Part shown: one piece after another, positions 19,074-30,996 of the stretch
Layout: every line of letters begins with the position of its first letter
Position numbering within the stretch: position 1 is the stretch's first letter
Source: Aphanomyces cochlioides
Lineage: Eukaryota; Oomycota; Saprolegniomycetes; Saprolegniales; Verrucalvaceae
Direction: 5' to 3'
Length of the DNA: 64,000 nucleotides
NCBI GenBank assembly: GCA_019828595.1
Contig: JAHQRK010000030.1
Span: 62,001 to 126,000 of the forward strand
Made by a program: the position numbers and the translations under genes
Notes under the pieces: model-generated
The model's database searches: none
Told to the model about the DNA's origin: nothing
What the model saw: only the letters and a program-made list of their open reading frames with translations

Positions 19074-19116
19074 CCCGCATGCTAAGCGGGCGCTCTACCA
19101 TCTGAGCTACATCCCC
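19074..19116 (-). pseudogene. tRNA-Ala(AGC) 5' fragment, nt 1-43 (A2 side)
   Basis: Same 43 nt as at 1135, interrupted only on the anticodon side. No plus-strand element is present, so the 5' end runs directly into the unit 3 spacer, showing the native upstream context. Confidence 0.92.
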
Positions 19117-19802
19117 TTTTTACTGTTCTTTTGTGTCTGTGCATCAAGTCCGCCAAATCGTCCACTTTCTTGTTCTTGTCTGTACAAGGATAGATTGTGA
19201 CGACCCTTTTGCAACCAGGCATTCGTCGTGTCTACGGGATACTTGTATGCCAAAATGTCCCGTGGAGACTGTCGATTTCTTGTCGGCTTGTTGGAGAACT
19301 CGTTGGTGTGGATGAAGCTGTTGCAAACCCGTTTTTTGACAGTACGTCGATTTCTGGTCGTCTTTTTTTGGTATCTGAGGGTGTGAATCGATAGAGCTTT
19401 TCAAAAGCAAGAGTTTGCAAGTAGTTTGAGGTCAATCGGAGCAATATTGCAAAAGTTATGAGCAAAAAACGATTTCGACCGATGGGACACGAACCGTTCA
19501 CACCAAAAAGTGTCAAGCGATTGACAACAAAAGAGATGTTTTCTATCCTTCTTTATCCATGTGACGCGACCACAAACACCATTCAAAGTGCTGTACACAT
19601 TCTGGTTCAACCATTTCATTGCACATCGACCAAGTGATTCCAAGAAATATACTGTTCAAAGTCTAACTGTTATATTTTCCATTGTGGACAGTGTATACTT
19701 GTCAAGTTGAATACAGATAATGTTGGAAAAGAAGTGTCCTACAGAGGTGAAAAGGAGATCGCGTGAAAGAGTAGTGTCCTGAATAGAAAGAAGCTAAAAA
19801 GA
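19117..19802. repeat. Host array spacer, unit 3
   Basis: 686 bp, second copy within the tandem duplication. Confidence 0.85.
19796..19800 (-). terminator. Pol III T5 terminator, unit 3
   Basis: TTTTT on the minus strand after tRNA-His, as in unit 1. Confidence 0.8.
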
Positions 19803-19874
19803 TGCGCCTGCCGGGAGTCGAACCCGGGATGTCACGGCCACAACGTGAAGTACTGACCACTATACTACAGACGC
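19803..19874 (-). tRNA. tRNA-His(GUG), unit 3
   Basis: Identical 72-nt cloverleaf with anticodon GTG and intact promoter boxes. Confidence 0.95.
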
Positions 19875-19875
19875 C

Positions 19876-19921
19876 TGAAGAAGCAGGGTATCGATCCCTG
19901 TACCTCCCGCATGCTAAGCGG
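19876..19921 (-). pseudogene. tRNA-Ala(AGC) 3' fragment, nt 28-73, unit 3
   Basis: Same as unit 2, including the acceptor-strand C-to-T change and the anticodon-arm duplication (19906-19921). Confidence 0.92.
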
Positions 19922-20919
19922 TTAACTGAGTATATTAAAGAATTAATATGGCCCAAAAGGGCCGCAAACTAGACTTTCGATTTTGGCTTCATAGGTCGCA
20001 TAATAAATATGTGTTGCGAAATGTGACCTTGGAAGGTTCTTGTGGAAAATCGTCCAGTGTTGCTTAACCGAAAATAGACTTGGGTGTGGGGTAATTTGGA
20101 GGAACCATGGCAGAAAGAAAATGTTGCATGGCGATTCAGGCTGTGAAAAAATTCAACAGTATAGAGAAGAGCCATACAAGCAACTTTCTTTTCATGACCA
20201 TCTTGATCCGAGTTGGTGGTGGCGAGATACGAGGCAATTTCGGGTTGACTGTGGAGGACTTGAAAATTTGTATACAAAAGTCTTGATAAAAATTCCAAGT
20301 GGAGGTAGGCAGTGAAAAAGGCCAAGTAAATAAAAGCTTGAGTTGGGGTCGATCCATGAATAAATAAATCGACAGGAGAGGAAGGCCAAAAATTGACAAA
20401 AGGGTCGAAACAGAGTAAAATCAGGCCCAAGGAAAATAAATTGGCAAGAGGTAGGAGCCCAAAAAATCCAAAAAGGTCGTGGCCAATTTAATTCGACCTC
20501 AGGAGGCCGAATTAAATCGCTGGAACCATGGGAAAAGCTGGGTTTGAGAGAAAAGACCATCCAAAATAAAATGTTCTTGGACGATTTGACCAGCCAAAAA
20601 AATCAACGAGGTCGGTCGTTCCATGACAAGCAAAGTTGATTTCAGGAGCGTCTTCATCGGAGTTGATGGTGGCGAGATAGAGGGAAAATCCCTTGTGGGT
20701 TGGGCTTTTGGGGTAAACCTCCCAAAAATAATAAAAAAGGGTAAAATATTTGGGAGGAGCCATTTTGACATGCGCCATGGGCGGATAGGTCTCGAGCGCG
20801 AGCATCGTCGGAGCTGGATTTCGAACGGCGCCGCGGTGCATGGAGCCACTTGGCAGAATCGTAGCGACGATACGTACGAAGGATAGCGCACCATTAGAAT
20901 CGCCATAGGTAGTGTGTAA
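19922..20919 (-). mobile_element. Family A copy A3, 998-bp 3' fragment (duplicate of A2)
   Basis: It has the same truncation point as A2 and differs by one inserted A, so it arose by duplication of the whole unit rather than by a new insertion. It has no coding sequence. Confidence 0.92.
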
Positions 20920-20962
20920 CCCGCATGCTAAGCGGGCGCTCTACCATCTGAGCTACATCCCC
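20920..20962 (-). pseudogene. tRNA-Ala(AGC) 5' fragment, nt 1-43 (A3 side)
   Basis: Same 43 nt as at 1135, free of plus-strand elements. Confidence 0.92.
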
Positions 20963-21648
20963 TTTTTACTGTTCTTTTGTGTCTGTGCATCAAGTCCGCC
21001 AAATCGTCCACTTTCTTGTTCTTGTCTGTACAAGGATAGATTGTGACGACCCTTTTGCAACCAGGCATTCGTCGTGTCTACGGGATACTTGTATGCCAAA
21101 ATGTCCCGTGGAGACTGTCGATTTCTTGTCGGCTTGTTGGAGAACTCGTTGGTGTGGATGAAGCTGTTGCAAACCCGTTTTTTGACAGTACGTCGATTTC
21201 TGGTCGTCTTTTTTTGGTATCTGAGGGTGTGAATCGATAGAGCTTTTCAAAAGCAAGAGTTTGCAAGTAGTTTGAGGTCAATCGGAGCAATATTGCAAAA
21301 GTTATGAGCAAAAAACGATTTCGACCGATGGGACACGAACCGTTCACACCAAAAAGTGTCAAGCGATTGACAACAAAAGAGATGTTTTCTATCCTTCTTT
21401 ATCCATGTGACGCGACCACAAACACCATTCAAAGTGCTGTACACATTCTGGTTCAACCATTTCATTGCACATCGACCAAGTGATTCCAAGAAATATACTG
21501 TTCAAAGTCTAACTGTTATATTTTCCATTGTGGACAGTGTATACTTGTCAAGTTGAATACAGATAATGTTGGAAAAGAAGTGTCCTACAGAGGTGAAAAG
21601 GAGATCGCGTGAAAGAGTAGTGTCCTGAATAGAAAGAAGCTAAAAAGA
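20963..21648. repeat. Host array spacer, unit 4
   Basis: 686 bp, matching the unit 1 spacer closely. Confidence 0.85.
21642..21646 (-). terminator. Pol III T5 terminator, unit 4
   Basis: TTTTT on the minus strand after tRNA-His. Confidence 0.8.
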
Positions 21649-21720
21649 TGCGCCTGCCGGGAGTCGAACCCGGGATGTCACGGCCACAACGTGAAGTACT
21701 GACCACTATACTACAGACGC
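21649..21720 (-). tRNA. tRNA-His(GUG), unit 4
   Basis: Identical 72-nt cloverleaf with anticodon GTG and intact promoter boxes. Confidence 0.95.
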
Positions 21721-21721
21721 C

Positions 21722-21767
21722 TGGAGAAGCAGGGTATCGATCCCTGTACCTCCCGCATGCTAAGCGG
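21722..21767 (-). pseudogene. tRNA-Ala(AGC) 3' fragment, nt 28-73, unit 4
   Basis: Acceptor strand CTTCTCC as in unit 1; anticodon-arm duplication at 21752-21767 joins the 3' end of A4. Confidence 0.92.
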
Positions 21768-24204
21768 TTAACTGAGTATATTAAAGAATTAATATGGCCC
21801 AAAAGGGCCGCAAACTAGACTTTCGATTTTGGCTTCATAGGTCGCATAATAAATATGTGTTGCGAAATGTGACCTTGGAAGGTTCTTGTGGAAAATCGTC
21901 CAGTGTTGCTTAACCGAAATAGACTTGGGTGTGGGGTAATTTGGAGGAACCATGGCAGAAAGAAAATGTTGCATGGCGATTCAGGCTGTGAAAAAATTCA
22001 ACAGTATAGAGAAGAGCCATACAAGCAACTTTCTTTTCATGACCATCTTGATCCGAGTTGGTGGTGGCGAGATACGAGGCAATTTCGGGTTGACTGTGGA
22101 GGACTTGAAAATTTGTATACAAAAGTCTTGATAAAAATTCCAAGTGGAGGTACGCAGTGAAAAAGGCCAAGTAAATAAAAGCTTGAGTTGGGGTCGATCC
22201 ATGAATAAATAAATCGACAGGAGAGGAAGGCCAAAAATTGACAAAAGGGTCGAAACAGAGTAAAATCAGGCCCAAGGAAAATAAATTGGCAAGAGGTAGG
22301 AGCCCAAAAAATCCAAAAAGGTCGTGGCCAATTTAATTCGACCTCAGGAGGCCGAATTAAATCGCTGGAACCATGGGAAAAGCTGGGTTTGAGAGAAAAG
22401 ACCATCCAAAATAAAATGTTCTTGGACGATTTGACCAGCCAAAAAAATCAACGAGGTCGGTCGTTCCATGACAAGCAAAGTTGATTTCAGGAGCGTCTTC
22501 GTCGGAGTTGAAGGTGGCGAGATAGAGGGAAAATCCCTTGTGGGTTGGGCTTTTGGGGTAAACCTCCCAAAAATAATAAAAAAGGGTAAAATATTTGGGA
22601 GGTGCCATTTTGACATGCGCCATGCGCGGATAGGTCTCGAGCGCGAGCATCGTCGGAGCTGGATTTCGAACGGCGCCGCGGTGCATGGAGCCACTTGGCA
22701 GAATCGTAGCGACGATACGTACGAAGGATAGCGCACCATTAGAATCGCCATAGGTAGTGTGTAGCGGGAGAGCGCTAGCCAAAACCAGTGGTTTTTCCAA
22801 TCGGGCGTCTCGGCGGCCAAATTTGAAGGAGTCATAACTTCCGAACGGCTATGAGATAGATAGCCATACTTGGTGTCCTCCATCAATGGAGGCTAGCGGT
22901 GGATGCACCATATTAATCGGTGCATATAGAGTCGTGTAGCTGAAATGAGCTACGATGGTCGTTTTGGAGCCTTATCGGCTCAAAATGGTTTGGAATCGGA
23001 AGTTGGGTTCCTGTGCTGCTATCATGGTGCTTGATAGCTCAAATCCATCGCGAGGACATTCTCGAGCCTCTCCAACTCTAAGTTGGGCGATCGGAGTTGA
23101 TTTGCGTTCAGGAGCCATTCCGATGAGTTTTAGCCATTTCACCAAAAGTTGTCGGGGCGACGGCAAGTAGGTTCCAGGGCTTCAATCATCGCTCTTGATG
23201 GCTTAAAACACTCGTCTAGCCATGATAGGATGGAAAAGAGTCATAGCCGGTCGATTGGAAATGATTTGCGACCTGTAGCCGACTTAAGGTTTTGTAGCCG
23301 GTGGATAGGGGCGGTTGACATTTTGGATTGAGGATTGCGAGCAAACCAGGATGTTTCAGGGCGTTCTAACGCTTTGGCTAGTCGTAATAAGTGGTGGAGC
23401 CACCCACTAGACCCCTAGATGTCACTCGGTGACCGTAGGGAAAGCGTTCGAGTTGTCCTGGTGTTTCACCGGTTTGGGTGACAGTCCAAAATGGGTTCGT
23501 GGTTTTGAACCATAGATCTGCAATATGTGCTAGTTGGTGTCGGCATAGAGCTCGATTCAACTGAGATAACAAGCCACTAAACGTAGAAATCCACGCAGTA
23601 GGTCGAGAGAAATTTCACTTTTGGTGACGGGTTGAAACCGGTTCAAAATGGGTGTCACCGGGTCGAATTTCCTTTCGAATTTTGTTTCGCGAGTTTGGCG
23701 AGGTTTGAGCACTCGCAAACTGGCACATCTTGAGGAGGAGACATGGGAGAATCTTTTAGGCACCGTGGCGCAATTTTCCCGAACAAAAAGTGTGCACTCG
23801 ATTTTGAGATTTCGCCCCCAGGGGGAGACGTCGTAACAATTTTCAAAGTGTTGTTGTGAGAGAACCACTGCACTTTTTTGCAATCTAACGCTTGCGTTTG
23901 TCTGCTTGGGATGTCTAGCAACCCTGATGACCATTAGAATGTCTGAAATGATCGTCAGAGCAATGCCAGAGTTGTCGATAGTTTTGCCATTTTGGGTGAA
24001 CGGATAAAGTCAAGTCGATTTTGTGAACGACTCGGCATGAGATAAAGTTACTTGGTGTGTTCATAGAGCTCTGTTAGCTGGGGCTAACGAGCCATCAAAC
24101 GCATGAAAAGGCCAAGTGGGTCGCGAGAAAATCCACTTTGAGTTTTCCCATTGGTTTGGGTGACTTAGGTGAATTTCTTCAAAGGTTGCAATATAACATG
24201 CCTT

Positions 24205-27200
24205 TTAAGGTTCCAAGGTCTCGTTTTGAGATTGTGGTAAGATTTGGGCAGAGAACCACTCATTCTGGTGCAAACTATGAAGCACCGATGTCAAGGAAGC
24301 CTTCGTGGAGTCGTCCAAGGAGGCTCGATTGACTTGGTACAGATGCCGCTTTATAATGTGTCCTGCTAAGCTGGATATCGTCATAGGTGTTTTGTTAGGT
24401 AAATCTGGACGGTAAATCCGGTCGCACCGAGTTTTCCAAATTGTATACCAAATACAAGATAAAAAAATTGGCCACAGCAAATTAAATCCAGCTTGGAGGT
24501 CTTTGTCTTGGAGTGCTATAGGAGAGAAGAATATTTTTTCCATGGTAGTTGGCCAAGTAAAGTTAAGGGATCTGGCCATGGATTTAAATGGACTCCAACA
24601 TGCTCGAGTATATGGACAGTCCAAGGTGAAATGTTTATACGTCTCCACTTCATGACAGAAAATACAAGTGTTCGGGATATCGTCCGAGTACTTGAATTTG
24701 TATCGGAGAGGTAAGGCTCGTATAAGCAGTCGATATATGAAAGCACTATACGTTGGCAGAATAAATTTGGGCTGCCTGTAGAATGCGACCACTTTAATAT
24801 TTTCCTTGTGGGCATAAAAATCCGAGGGTACCAATAAATGCGCTGTGGGTAAAACCTCCTGAGCTGATTTGGATTTAAATTCATGAGTTAAATCATCCAA
24901 GGTGGCATCAATAAAGGGTAAAAAGCCATCTTTAAAATTTCCAGCCCAAGTAATTTCGGTAGCCGTTTGCCGATAAGGTGTAGGCTGACGAAAATTAATT
25001 TCTGTGTCCTCGGGTGGAGATGGAAGGATAGACTTAAGTCTTCCGTGTAGAGCATACCACCATTTATGATCGGGAGTGGCTAAATGGCGTCTTGAGCATT
25101 GAGATTTAATCCAATCTAACAGGATTTTCCGATCCATAAGATTGCCATTTTCATCGAGTAGGTGGCGAACATGGGTAAAATTTAATTTTGCCAGTGATAC
25201 AGCATAATCATAAGTCTTTGGATAGCAGTGTTCAAAGACAGTTTTCTCCAAGGGTAAGAATTGATTGTGCCAAAGTGGAAAATTTCCATCGACTTGTACT
25301 GTGGGAAATTTAAGTGGGGTTGGAGATAAGGATAACCATAGTCGAGTAAATGCTGACCAGAGAGGTGGAACCTTATCTTGGTGTGATATGGCTTTGTACA
25401 TACTAGAGTGTGGACTCATGAAAAGGAGATCATAAAAATTTCCCCATGGACTGAAGGCTCTGGAGAGTAAATATTCTCCAATGGATAGCCATGCTGGCAA
25501 TTTCGTTTGACCATACGAGTTGTGAGGTGGTGCTAGGAGTAGCTTGAAGCATTTAAAGGTCATGACCCGGTGTAGTTTTGACCACCAGTGGGTAGACGAT
25601 TTAAATCCGAGACCACCTTGTGCTTTTGGAAGGAAAATAATGTCCGAGTTGAATTGATGCAAATAACGTTGAGTCGAATATGGATCAATTGTATCGCCGT
25701 GAATAAATTGCTTGGCGACCTTGTCGAATAGTTTGGCATATTCTTTGTCGATCGGAATAAATTGGAGTTGATACCAGAGCACAGGAAAACAAATTGACCT
25801 TAGGATTGTCACTTTTCCGGGTAGGGTTCGTGCTCGATAAGACCATAGTTGTGTTCTTGAGACCAATTTCTCCAATAGCGAATTTAAACGTGTTGTGGCT
25901 GTGATGTTGGGAGAAATTAAAAGGCCCAACGATTTAGCAGGTTTGTCATCAGTAATAGCCAAAGGTGCCAGGTCTGGAGGTAAATTGGCATGGGTTAATA
26001 ATTCTGTCTTGGAGAGATTTAACTTGAAACCAGAGATATCACAGAATTTTTTGACGATGTCGAGTTGGAGTTGCAACGTCGATGTATTTTTGGAGTACAA
26101 TTGGGAGTCGTCTGCATAATAGCTCCCGGTGTGAGTGTGATGACCAATTCGTATGCCCAAATCTTTTCTCTTGCGTATGGCTAAACACATAGGTTCTAGC
26201 GCCAAGACAAATAAAAGAGGTGATAATGGGTCGCCTTGTAAAACACCACGTTGGATCTTAAATGGGTTGGATAAATGTCCATTGACAATAATTCGTCCAC
26301 GACGATTTGAATAAAGCACTTTGACCATGTTGAGAAAGGACGGTGGAAAATTAAATTCCTTCAGGGTTGCCAATAAATAGGAATGGTTGACCCTATCAAA
26401 GGCTTTTTCAAAGTCCAAGAGGGCCACAATAGACTCGGAGGAATAAAACTTCATAAAGTGATTCAGGTCTTCCAAGCGCAGTAAATTGGTTTGGATTGAT
26501 CGACCACGAATAAAACCTGTTTGATCCGGGTGGACTATCGACTGAATGATTCTCTGCATTCGTTCTGCAAGGACCATTGTGAGGATTTTCACGTCGATAT
26601 TGACCAAGCTGATGGGACGGTAATTTTTTGGGAGTAGTTTGTCGTCCTTTTTGTACAGCAGTACAATTAAACTTGTCAATTGGGAGGGTGCCAAGTTGGA
26701 GTGAGAGTTGATTTGGTAATAGTATAGCATTTCCAAAGCCAGGGACCATTCATGGGGAAACATTTTCAAAATTTCGTAGGGCAGTGAATTTGGCCCAGGA
26801 GTTGAATTCCGTTTGGAGTGTTTAATGGCAAAATAAAATTCGTTTGCCGTGAGAGGAGCCCCAATAAATCTCTTGTCGTCGATATTGAGTCGGCGAGATA
26901 TCAGAGTTTTTAAATACTTGGCCATTCTTTCCTTGTCAACTGCCTCATGGTCGCCATACAGGTCAGAATAAAACTCGTGGAGTGTCGAGGAAATTGATTG
27001 TTGATCAGAAGCAATATTTCCATTGGACATTTTGAGTGCCTTGAAGGGAGATTTTTGTAAAGGGATTGTGCGAGGTGGCTTCAGGTGAAATTTGGTACAC
27101 CTTTCCGCTTTCTCGAGATGAGTTTGCATAGCAGTATCTTCCCGTAGGACTTTTTTCCTGTCATGATATTCATGTATGGCAGCTTGAATTGTTTTGATAC

Positions 27201-28290
27201 GTGCCATCAAGGACGCACATGGGGCGTTTTGGTAATCCCGAATCAATAAAGCCAAATCCATAGATAATTTCTTGAGAGGCCTTTGTTGATTTTCGACCAA
27301 CTCGTCGTGTAGGTATTTTAATTGATTTCGCATGTTGGTGATCATGGTGTCGAAATGTAGACCAACATTTGAGTTTAATTGGGTCTTGGTAAGGAAGGTT
27401 TCAAGTTGACGAGAGATAATTAATTTGGCCTTGTCATTGTTGAGAACCCATTGTGGTGTTTTCCATGGACCAGGTCCCATTGATACTGCTGGACGTTTGG
27501 TCAATAATTTGCAGGGAGTGTGGTCAGCATGAGGAATTAGTTCCAGGTGACGAAATTTCAGATGACGTATGGATGCCATAGCAGACGAGATGAAAATATA
27601 GTCAAGCCGATTGACAAATTTTGGACTTGTGAAAGCACGTTTCAGTGGATTTTGTTGACGGAAAATGTCAACGAGGTGTAAATCTTGTAGCCATAGGTTG
27701 AGTTCATATGAGCCATGAGTCGCATGAGTCGAAGGACGGCATGAATCTAATGTTGGGGAGAAAATAACGTTAAAGTCGCCACCAACAATATGAAAAGCTT
27801 CGGGTGGAAAATCGCGAGGCAGATCATTAAAAAAATCCACACGGTCGTGATAGTCGTACGGAGCATAGATGTTGTGAATAAAAACCGGGATATTGTCCAG
27901 AGTGGCCGATATAAGTAAATAACGACCACGGAGGAGAGGTTTGTCCCAAGAGTGGTTTAAATTGGTGCAATTGTCCAGAGGGCAGTCAGGATGAATAAAT
28001 GTAGCAAGGCCTCCAGTAGGATGAGAGGTATGGCTGATGGAATAAATTGGCTCCTCGTAGAAGAAAGTGCCTTGTTGGTTGGTATGTTTTTTCCAGTAGA
28101 AATTGATTTTGCCATGGTCGCTGGGGTAAGGCAGTCGAGTTTCTTGGATAAGTGAGATAGAGTTTTTGAGGAGAAAGTTCTTGAGAAGGTGGTGGAAAGA
28201 GTTGGAGAGACCATTTGTGTTGAGAGAAAACAAGCTAATATCCCAGTCGATAATGGCTTGTGGTAGCGCGTTAATTGTGGTCACGGTCAT
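24205..28290 (-). CDS. Family A ORF2: APE endonuclease, reverse transcriptase, zinc knuckle (1361 aa)
   Basis: The frame is intact from an ATG at 28290, 100 nt after the ORF1 stop. Endonuclease (about 1-260) key residues are Asn24-Asn26 region, Glu50, Tyr142, Asp172/Asn174 of GDFN, Asp230 and Asp256-His257. Reverse transcriptase motifs are NYRPISLVN, LLDFEKAFDRVNH, LQGDPLSPLLF and YADD at 725-728, followed by KSLGLLI. The C-terminal zinc knuckle at about 1209-1225 is CX2CX7HX4C. This layout is that of L1/Tx1-type LINEs; the protein should nick the tRNA-Ala target and copy the element RNA onto the free 3' end. It differs from the A6 protein at a few positions. Confidence 0.94.
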   Translation of the reverse strand: MTVTTINALPQAIIDWDISLFSLNTNGLSNSFHHLLKNFLLKNSISLIQETRLPYPSDHGKINFYWKKHTNQQGTFFYEEPIYSISHTSHPTGGLATFIHPDCPLDNCTNLNHSWDKPLLRGRYLLISATLDNIPVFIHNIYAPYDYHDRVDFFNDLPRDFPPEAFHIVGGDFNVIFSPTLDSCRPSTHATHGSYELNLWLQDLHLVDIFRQQNPLKRAFTSPKFVNRLDYIFISSAMASIRHLKFRHLELIPHADHTPCKLLTKRPAVSMGPGPWKTPQWVLNNDKAKLIISRQLETFLTKTQLNSNVGLHFDTMITNMRNQLKYLHDELVENQQRPLKKLSMDLALLIRDYQNAPCASLMARIKTIQAAIHEYHDRKKVLREDTAMQTHLEKAERCTKFHLKPPRTIPLQKSPFKALKMSNGNIASDQQSISSTLHEFYSDLYGDHEAVDKERMAKYLKTLISRRLNIDDKRFIGAPLTANEFYFAIKHSKRNSTPGPNSLPYEILKMFPHEWSLALEMLYYYQINSHSNLAPSQLTSLIVLLYKKDDKLLPKNYRPISLVNIDVKILTMVLAERMQRIIQSIVHPDQTGFIRGRSIQTNLLRLEDLNHFMKFYSSESIVALLDFEKAFDRVNHSYLLATLKEFNFPPSFLNMVKVLYSNRRGRIIVNGHLSNPFKIQRGVLQGDPLSPLLFVLALEPMCLAIRKRKDLGIRIGHHTHTGSYYADDSQLYSKNTSTLQLQLDIVKKFCDISGFKLNLSKTELLTHANLPPDLAPLAITDDKPAKSLGLLISPNITATTRLNSLLEKLVSRTQLWSYRARTLPGKVTILRSICFPVLWYQLQFIPIDKEYAKLFDKVAKQFIHGDTIDPYSTQRYLHQFNSDIIFLPKAQGGLGFKSSTHWWSKLHRVMTFKCFKLLLAPPHNSYGQTKLPAWLSIGEYLLSRAFSPWGNFYDLLFMSPHSSMYKAISHQDKVPPLWSAFTRLWLSLSPTPLKFPTVQVDGNFPLWHNQFLPLEKTVFEHCYPKTYDYAVSLAKLNFTHVRHLLDENGNLMDRKILLDWIKSQCSRRHLATPDHKWWYALHGRLKSILPSPPEDTEINFRQPTPYRQTATEITWAGNFKDGFLPFIDATLDDLTHEFKSKSAQEVLPTAHLLVPSDFYAHKENIKVVAFYRQPKFILPTYSAFIYRLLIRALPLRYKFKYSDDIPNTCIFCHEVETYKHFTLDCPYTRACWSPFKSMARSLNFTWPTTMEKIFFSPIALQDKDLQAGFNLLWPIFLSCIWYTIWKTRCDRIYRPDLPNKTPMTISSLAGHIIKRHLYQVNRASLDDSTKASLTSVLHSLHQNEWFSAQILPQSQNETLEP

Positions 28291-28390
28291 GATTAATATT
28301 TGGGTTTTGATTTTTTGACTTCAAGTCGTTGTGTTGGTTTGGGTCGGGGTGTGGTGATTGTGGTTTTAATTGATTTTGTGTGTTGGCGAG

Positions 28391-30915
28391 TCAATTGGAG
28401 TCTGCATTGTCACCATCGCCAAGTTCTTTGTAGTCGAGTTCAGGAGCCTTTTCGTCCGGAAGTAAAGTTAACAAGGCATCAGTATCCGAGTCAAAACACT
28501 TCGTAGGGTCAATTGTTTGGAGTGCCAGATCTTTCACAATATGGCTCAACTCTTCTTCAATTTTATGATGTTGCACCAGGTTTCCAGCAGCAGGACTGGA
28601 AATTAATTTAATCAAGGAGGCGTCCGTGATTAAATTGCAATTGGGCCAACGGTGGACTTTGTCTTTCAGGCACAGATTAATATACTCATCGTTCGTATAA
28701 GCTTCAGGTGCTCTGTTGGACAGAAATAGATCGATTGCTGCTAGAGATCTTCTCATGTGGTAGTCTTCGTCATTTGGACACAAACTTTGGAATAGATTTG
28801 TGGGGCTGTAATTTTCAGGAGGAGGATGGCCATGCTGTTTTTGGTAGTACGAGGTAAATCGTTCTTCATCAATAGCTTGCATGGGATTTTCTCCAGCCAT
28901 TAAACGTATAATTCCTCTCGAGGCAATTAAATTGGATGCGATTTTGCGAGATTTTGGGTCCATATAGATATTTCCAATAAAGCCAGGTTGGTTGAGGGTT
29001 TCATCATGAAATACCAATGGGTTGGTGGATTCATTCAGTTTTTTCTTCAGCTCTGTGATTTGAGCCTTCACTTTGGCTCCTGCTGGTTTCGTAGAGGCTG
29101 GAATTTTTTTGGGTATCGTTGATTTTGGGGACGAAGCAGGACGTTTTTTGGGCGTGTCGGTAGGAACGATATCAAGATGGAATCGAGGAACCGTTGTGCC
29201 TGAAGTTGTCACGTCAGAGTCGTCTGAGCTGAGGATAGCGAATCGATTTTGTGTTGGAATCGAGGTAGCTGATATTTTGTATTGGGGACCTTGAATAAAA
29301 CCGGCTCGAGTTGGTTTAAATTCGTCCTGGGATAAATTGGGTTTGTCTGTGAGAATAATATTATTCTCGCTCGAGCCCTTGGGTGATTGTGGAGGATTTA
29401 ATATCTTCTTGGGTTGAGCTACCATTTCTTCCTCTTCGATATTTGATTTCTCCTCTTGTTCCATGTCCACATCGCTTGACAGGTCGACAAAGTTTTCCTT
29501 GCCATTTTGATTTTCCTTGGGATCGGCATTAGGGGATTCGGAGTTTCCAGTTGTGCCAGTATTTTCCTTCGGGGTGTTGGGTGGTTGGTTTTCTGTCGAT
29601 GGATTTTCGGGAGCATCAATTTTTTCCTCTGTAGCGTTTTCCTCGACATGGTCTGTATTCTTTTTAGCGTCGTCTTTTTGTTTGGCTTTTTCCAGTCTAG
29701 CTTGAACGCTGGGAGGGACCGTTTGATTGAGGGACCGAATTTTATGTTGAAAAACATAAACTTGGTTTTGGATCTCGATTTCTCTCAGAGGCTCGCCTCC
29801 ATCATCTGGTACCAATGCCAAAGGAGGAGTTTCGGAGTCAAAAAGGACTCGAAATTGGGTCGAGCGTAATAAATTGTCAGTACTGGGGTTAAAACCAACA
29901 ATGACGCAGTGAGTGAGCTCTTCCAACTTTTTCAAAATCGCTTTTTGAATATCGTGATCCACCAGGTTGTTGAAAGTAATAAAATAAAGTTTCGAGTGGG
30001 GAGAATATTCAGGCACAGTAAATTCTTGTTTTCCCAGACGAAGGGAGGTTCCACAAGTTTTGCGCAATAGATCATCGTCATAAAACGTCAAAGAGAGAGT
30101 AGTCGGGTTTTTCTTGTGGAACAGAATTTCCTTGAATTTCGATTCCCAAAGCGTACCCGGGTTTTGGGTAATTAAATTCGCTCGGATTTGGTAGTCCTTG
30201 ACTTGACGGAATGCTTCTCCCAGAGGAATGTCCACAGTGCAAGCCTTCGAGGATGGAGTTTTCAAGATGTCTTCAATGAATTCATCCATAGCAGTAGGGT
30301 TTTGGCGGAATTCTCGAGCTTGTCGAATTAATTCTTCCAATTCAGAGTCGTCAATGGGATGCCCACCAGTGTTGCGAACCAATTGGGTTTTCACATGGCG
30401 GGCTCCTTCCCATACATTATTTTTCTTCGAGTTGGTTTTTTTGCCTTCGTTGTTGGACGAAGCTTGTTTTTTGGGGTTGGAGGGTTTGGCAGGAGAGTTT
30501 GTCCCATCTTTGGAGGGATTTTTCGAATTAGGTAAAACTCGTCCATGAGGGGTGCCGTCAGGATGGGTAATATTCTCCCAGGCTTGTCAGAATCCTTGGG
30601 TAATTTGCCACCATTGGCGTCAGAGGCAGGTTTTTCGTTGGAACCATTAATATCCATACCCATTCCTGCATCATCGGGTCCATTTTTTTTGTCCATATTT
30701 GGACCAGTGTCACCACCTAAGTCAACACCATCTTGGTTGGAAACATTTTCCCTACGAAGAGAGTCGGACGCAGCGGCGCTGTTCCTAGAGGAAGGAGGTT
30801 TTTCAGCGGCTTCTCGGCTCGGACCGGGCGTCGCTTGGCTAGGGTCAGGCGTCGATTCACGTTGAGCGAATCGAGACACCGTCGAAAGGATGGTTTTTTC
30901 CGCGCTAGAGGCCAT
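28391..30915 (-). pseudogene. Family A ORF1, frameshifted (copy A4)
   Basis: The frame starts at the ATG at 30915 and matches A6 for about 112 codons. At 30577-30579 there are three C where A0 and A6 have four; the shift sends the original frame to an early stop at 30391. The remaining ORF1 frame is open to 28391, with an internal ATG at 30394. Homopolymer loss may be a real mutation or a sequencing error. Beyond the shift it shares all features of A6 ORF1, including the C-terminal conserved block. Confidence 0.88.
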
Positions 30916-30996
30916 GACGTTGTCGAAAGCACCTAAAAAGCAAGATTTTCCGTTGGGGGGCTGTGGTAGTTTAACCTACAAAGCAAAAACGAAAGT

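Larger units (their letters stand above)
17272..20962. repeat. Tandem duplication of a 1845-bp insertion-bearing unit (two copies)
   Basis: Copies at 17272-19116 and 19117-20962 each contain spacer, tRNA-His, tRNA-Ala 3' part, a family A fragment truncated at the same base (…gtgtgta) and tRNA-Ala 5' part. They differ by one inserted A in the second copy (run at about 20070), and both share a C-to-T change in the tRNA-Ala acceptor strand that no other unit has. The shared truncation shows one insertion that was copied, not two insertions. Confidence 0.92.
21768..30996 (-). mobile_element. Family A retrotransposon copy A4, full length (9.2 kb)
   Basis: Both ends match those of A6, and the element lies between two copies of CCGCTTAGCATGCGGG. 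Read on the minus strand: 81-nt leader, ORF1 (frameshifted), 100-nt gap, ORF2 (intact), 2.4-kb hairpin-rich 3' region. Its variants group it with A7 rather than with A1 and A6. One lost C in ORF1 probably disables it. Confidence 0.94.
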
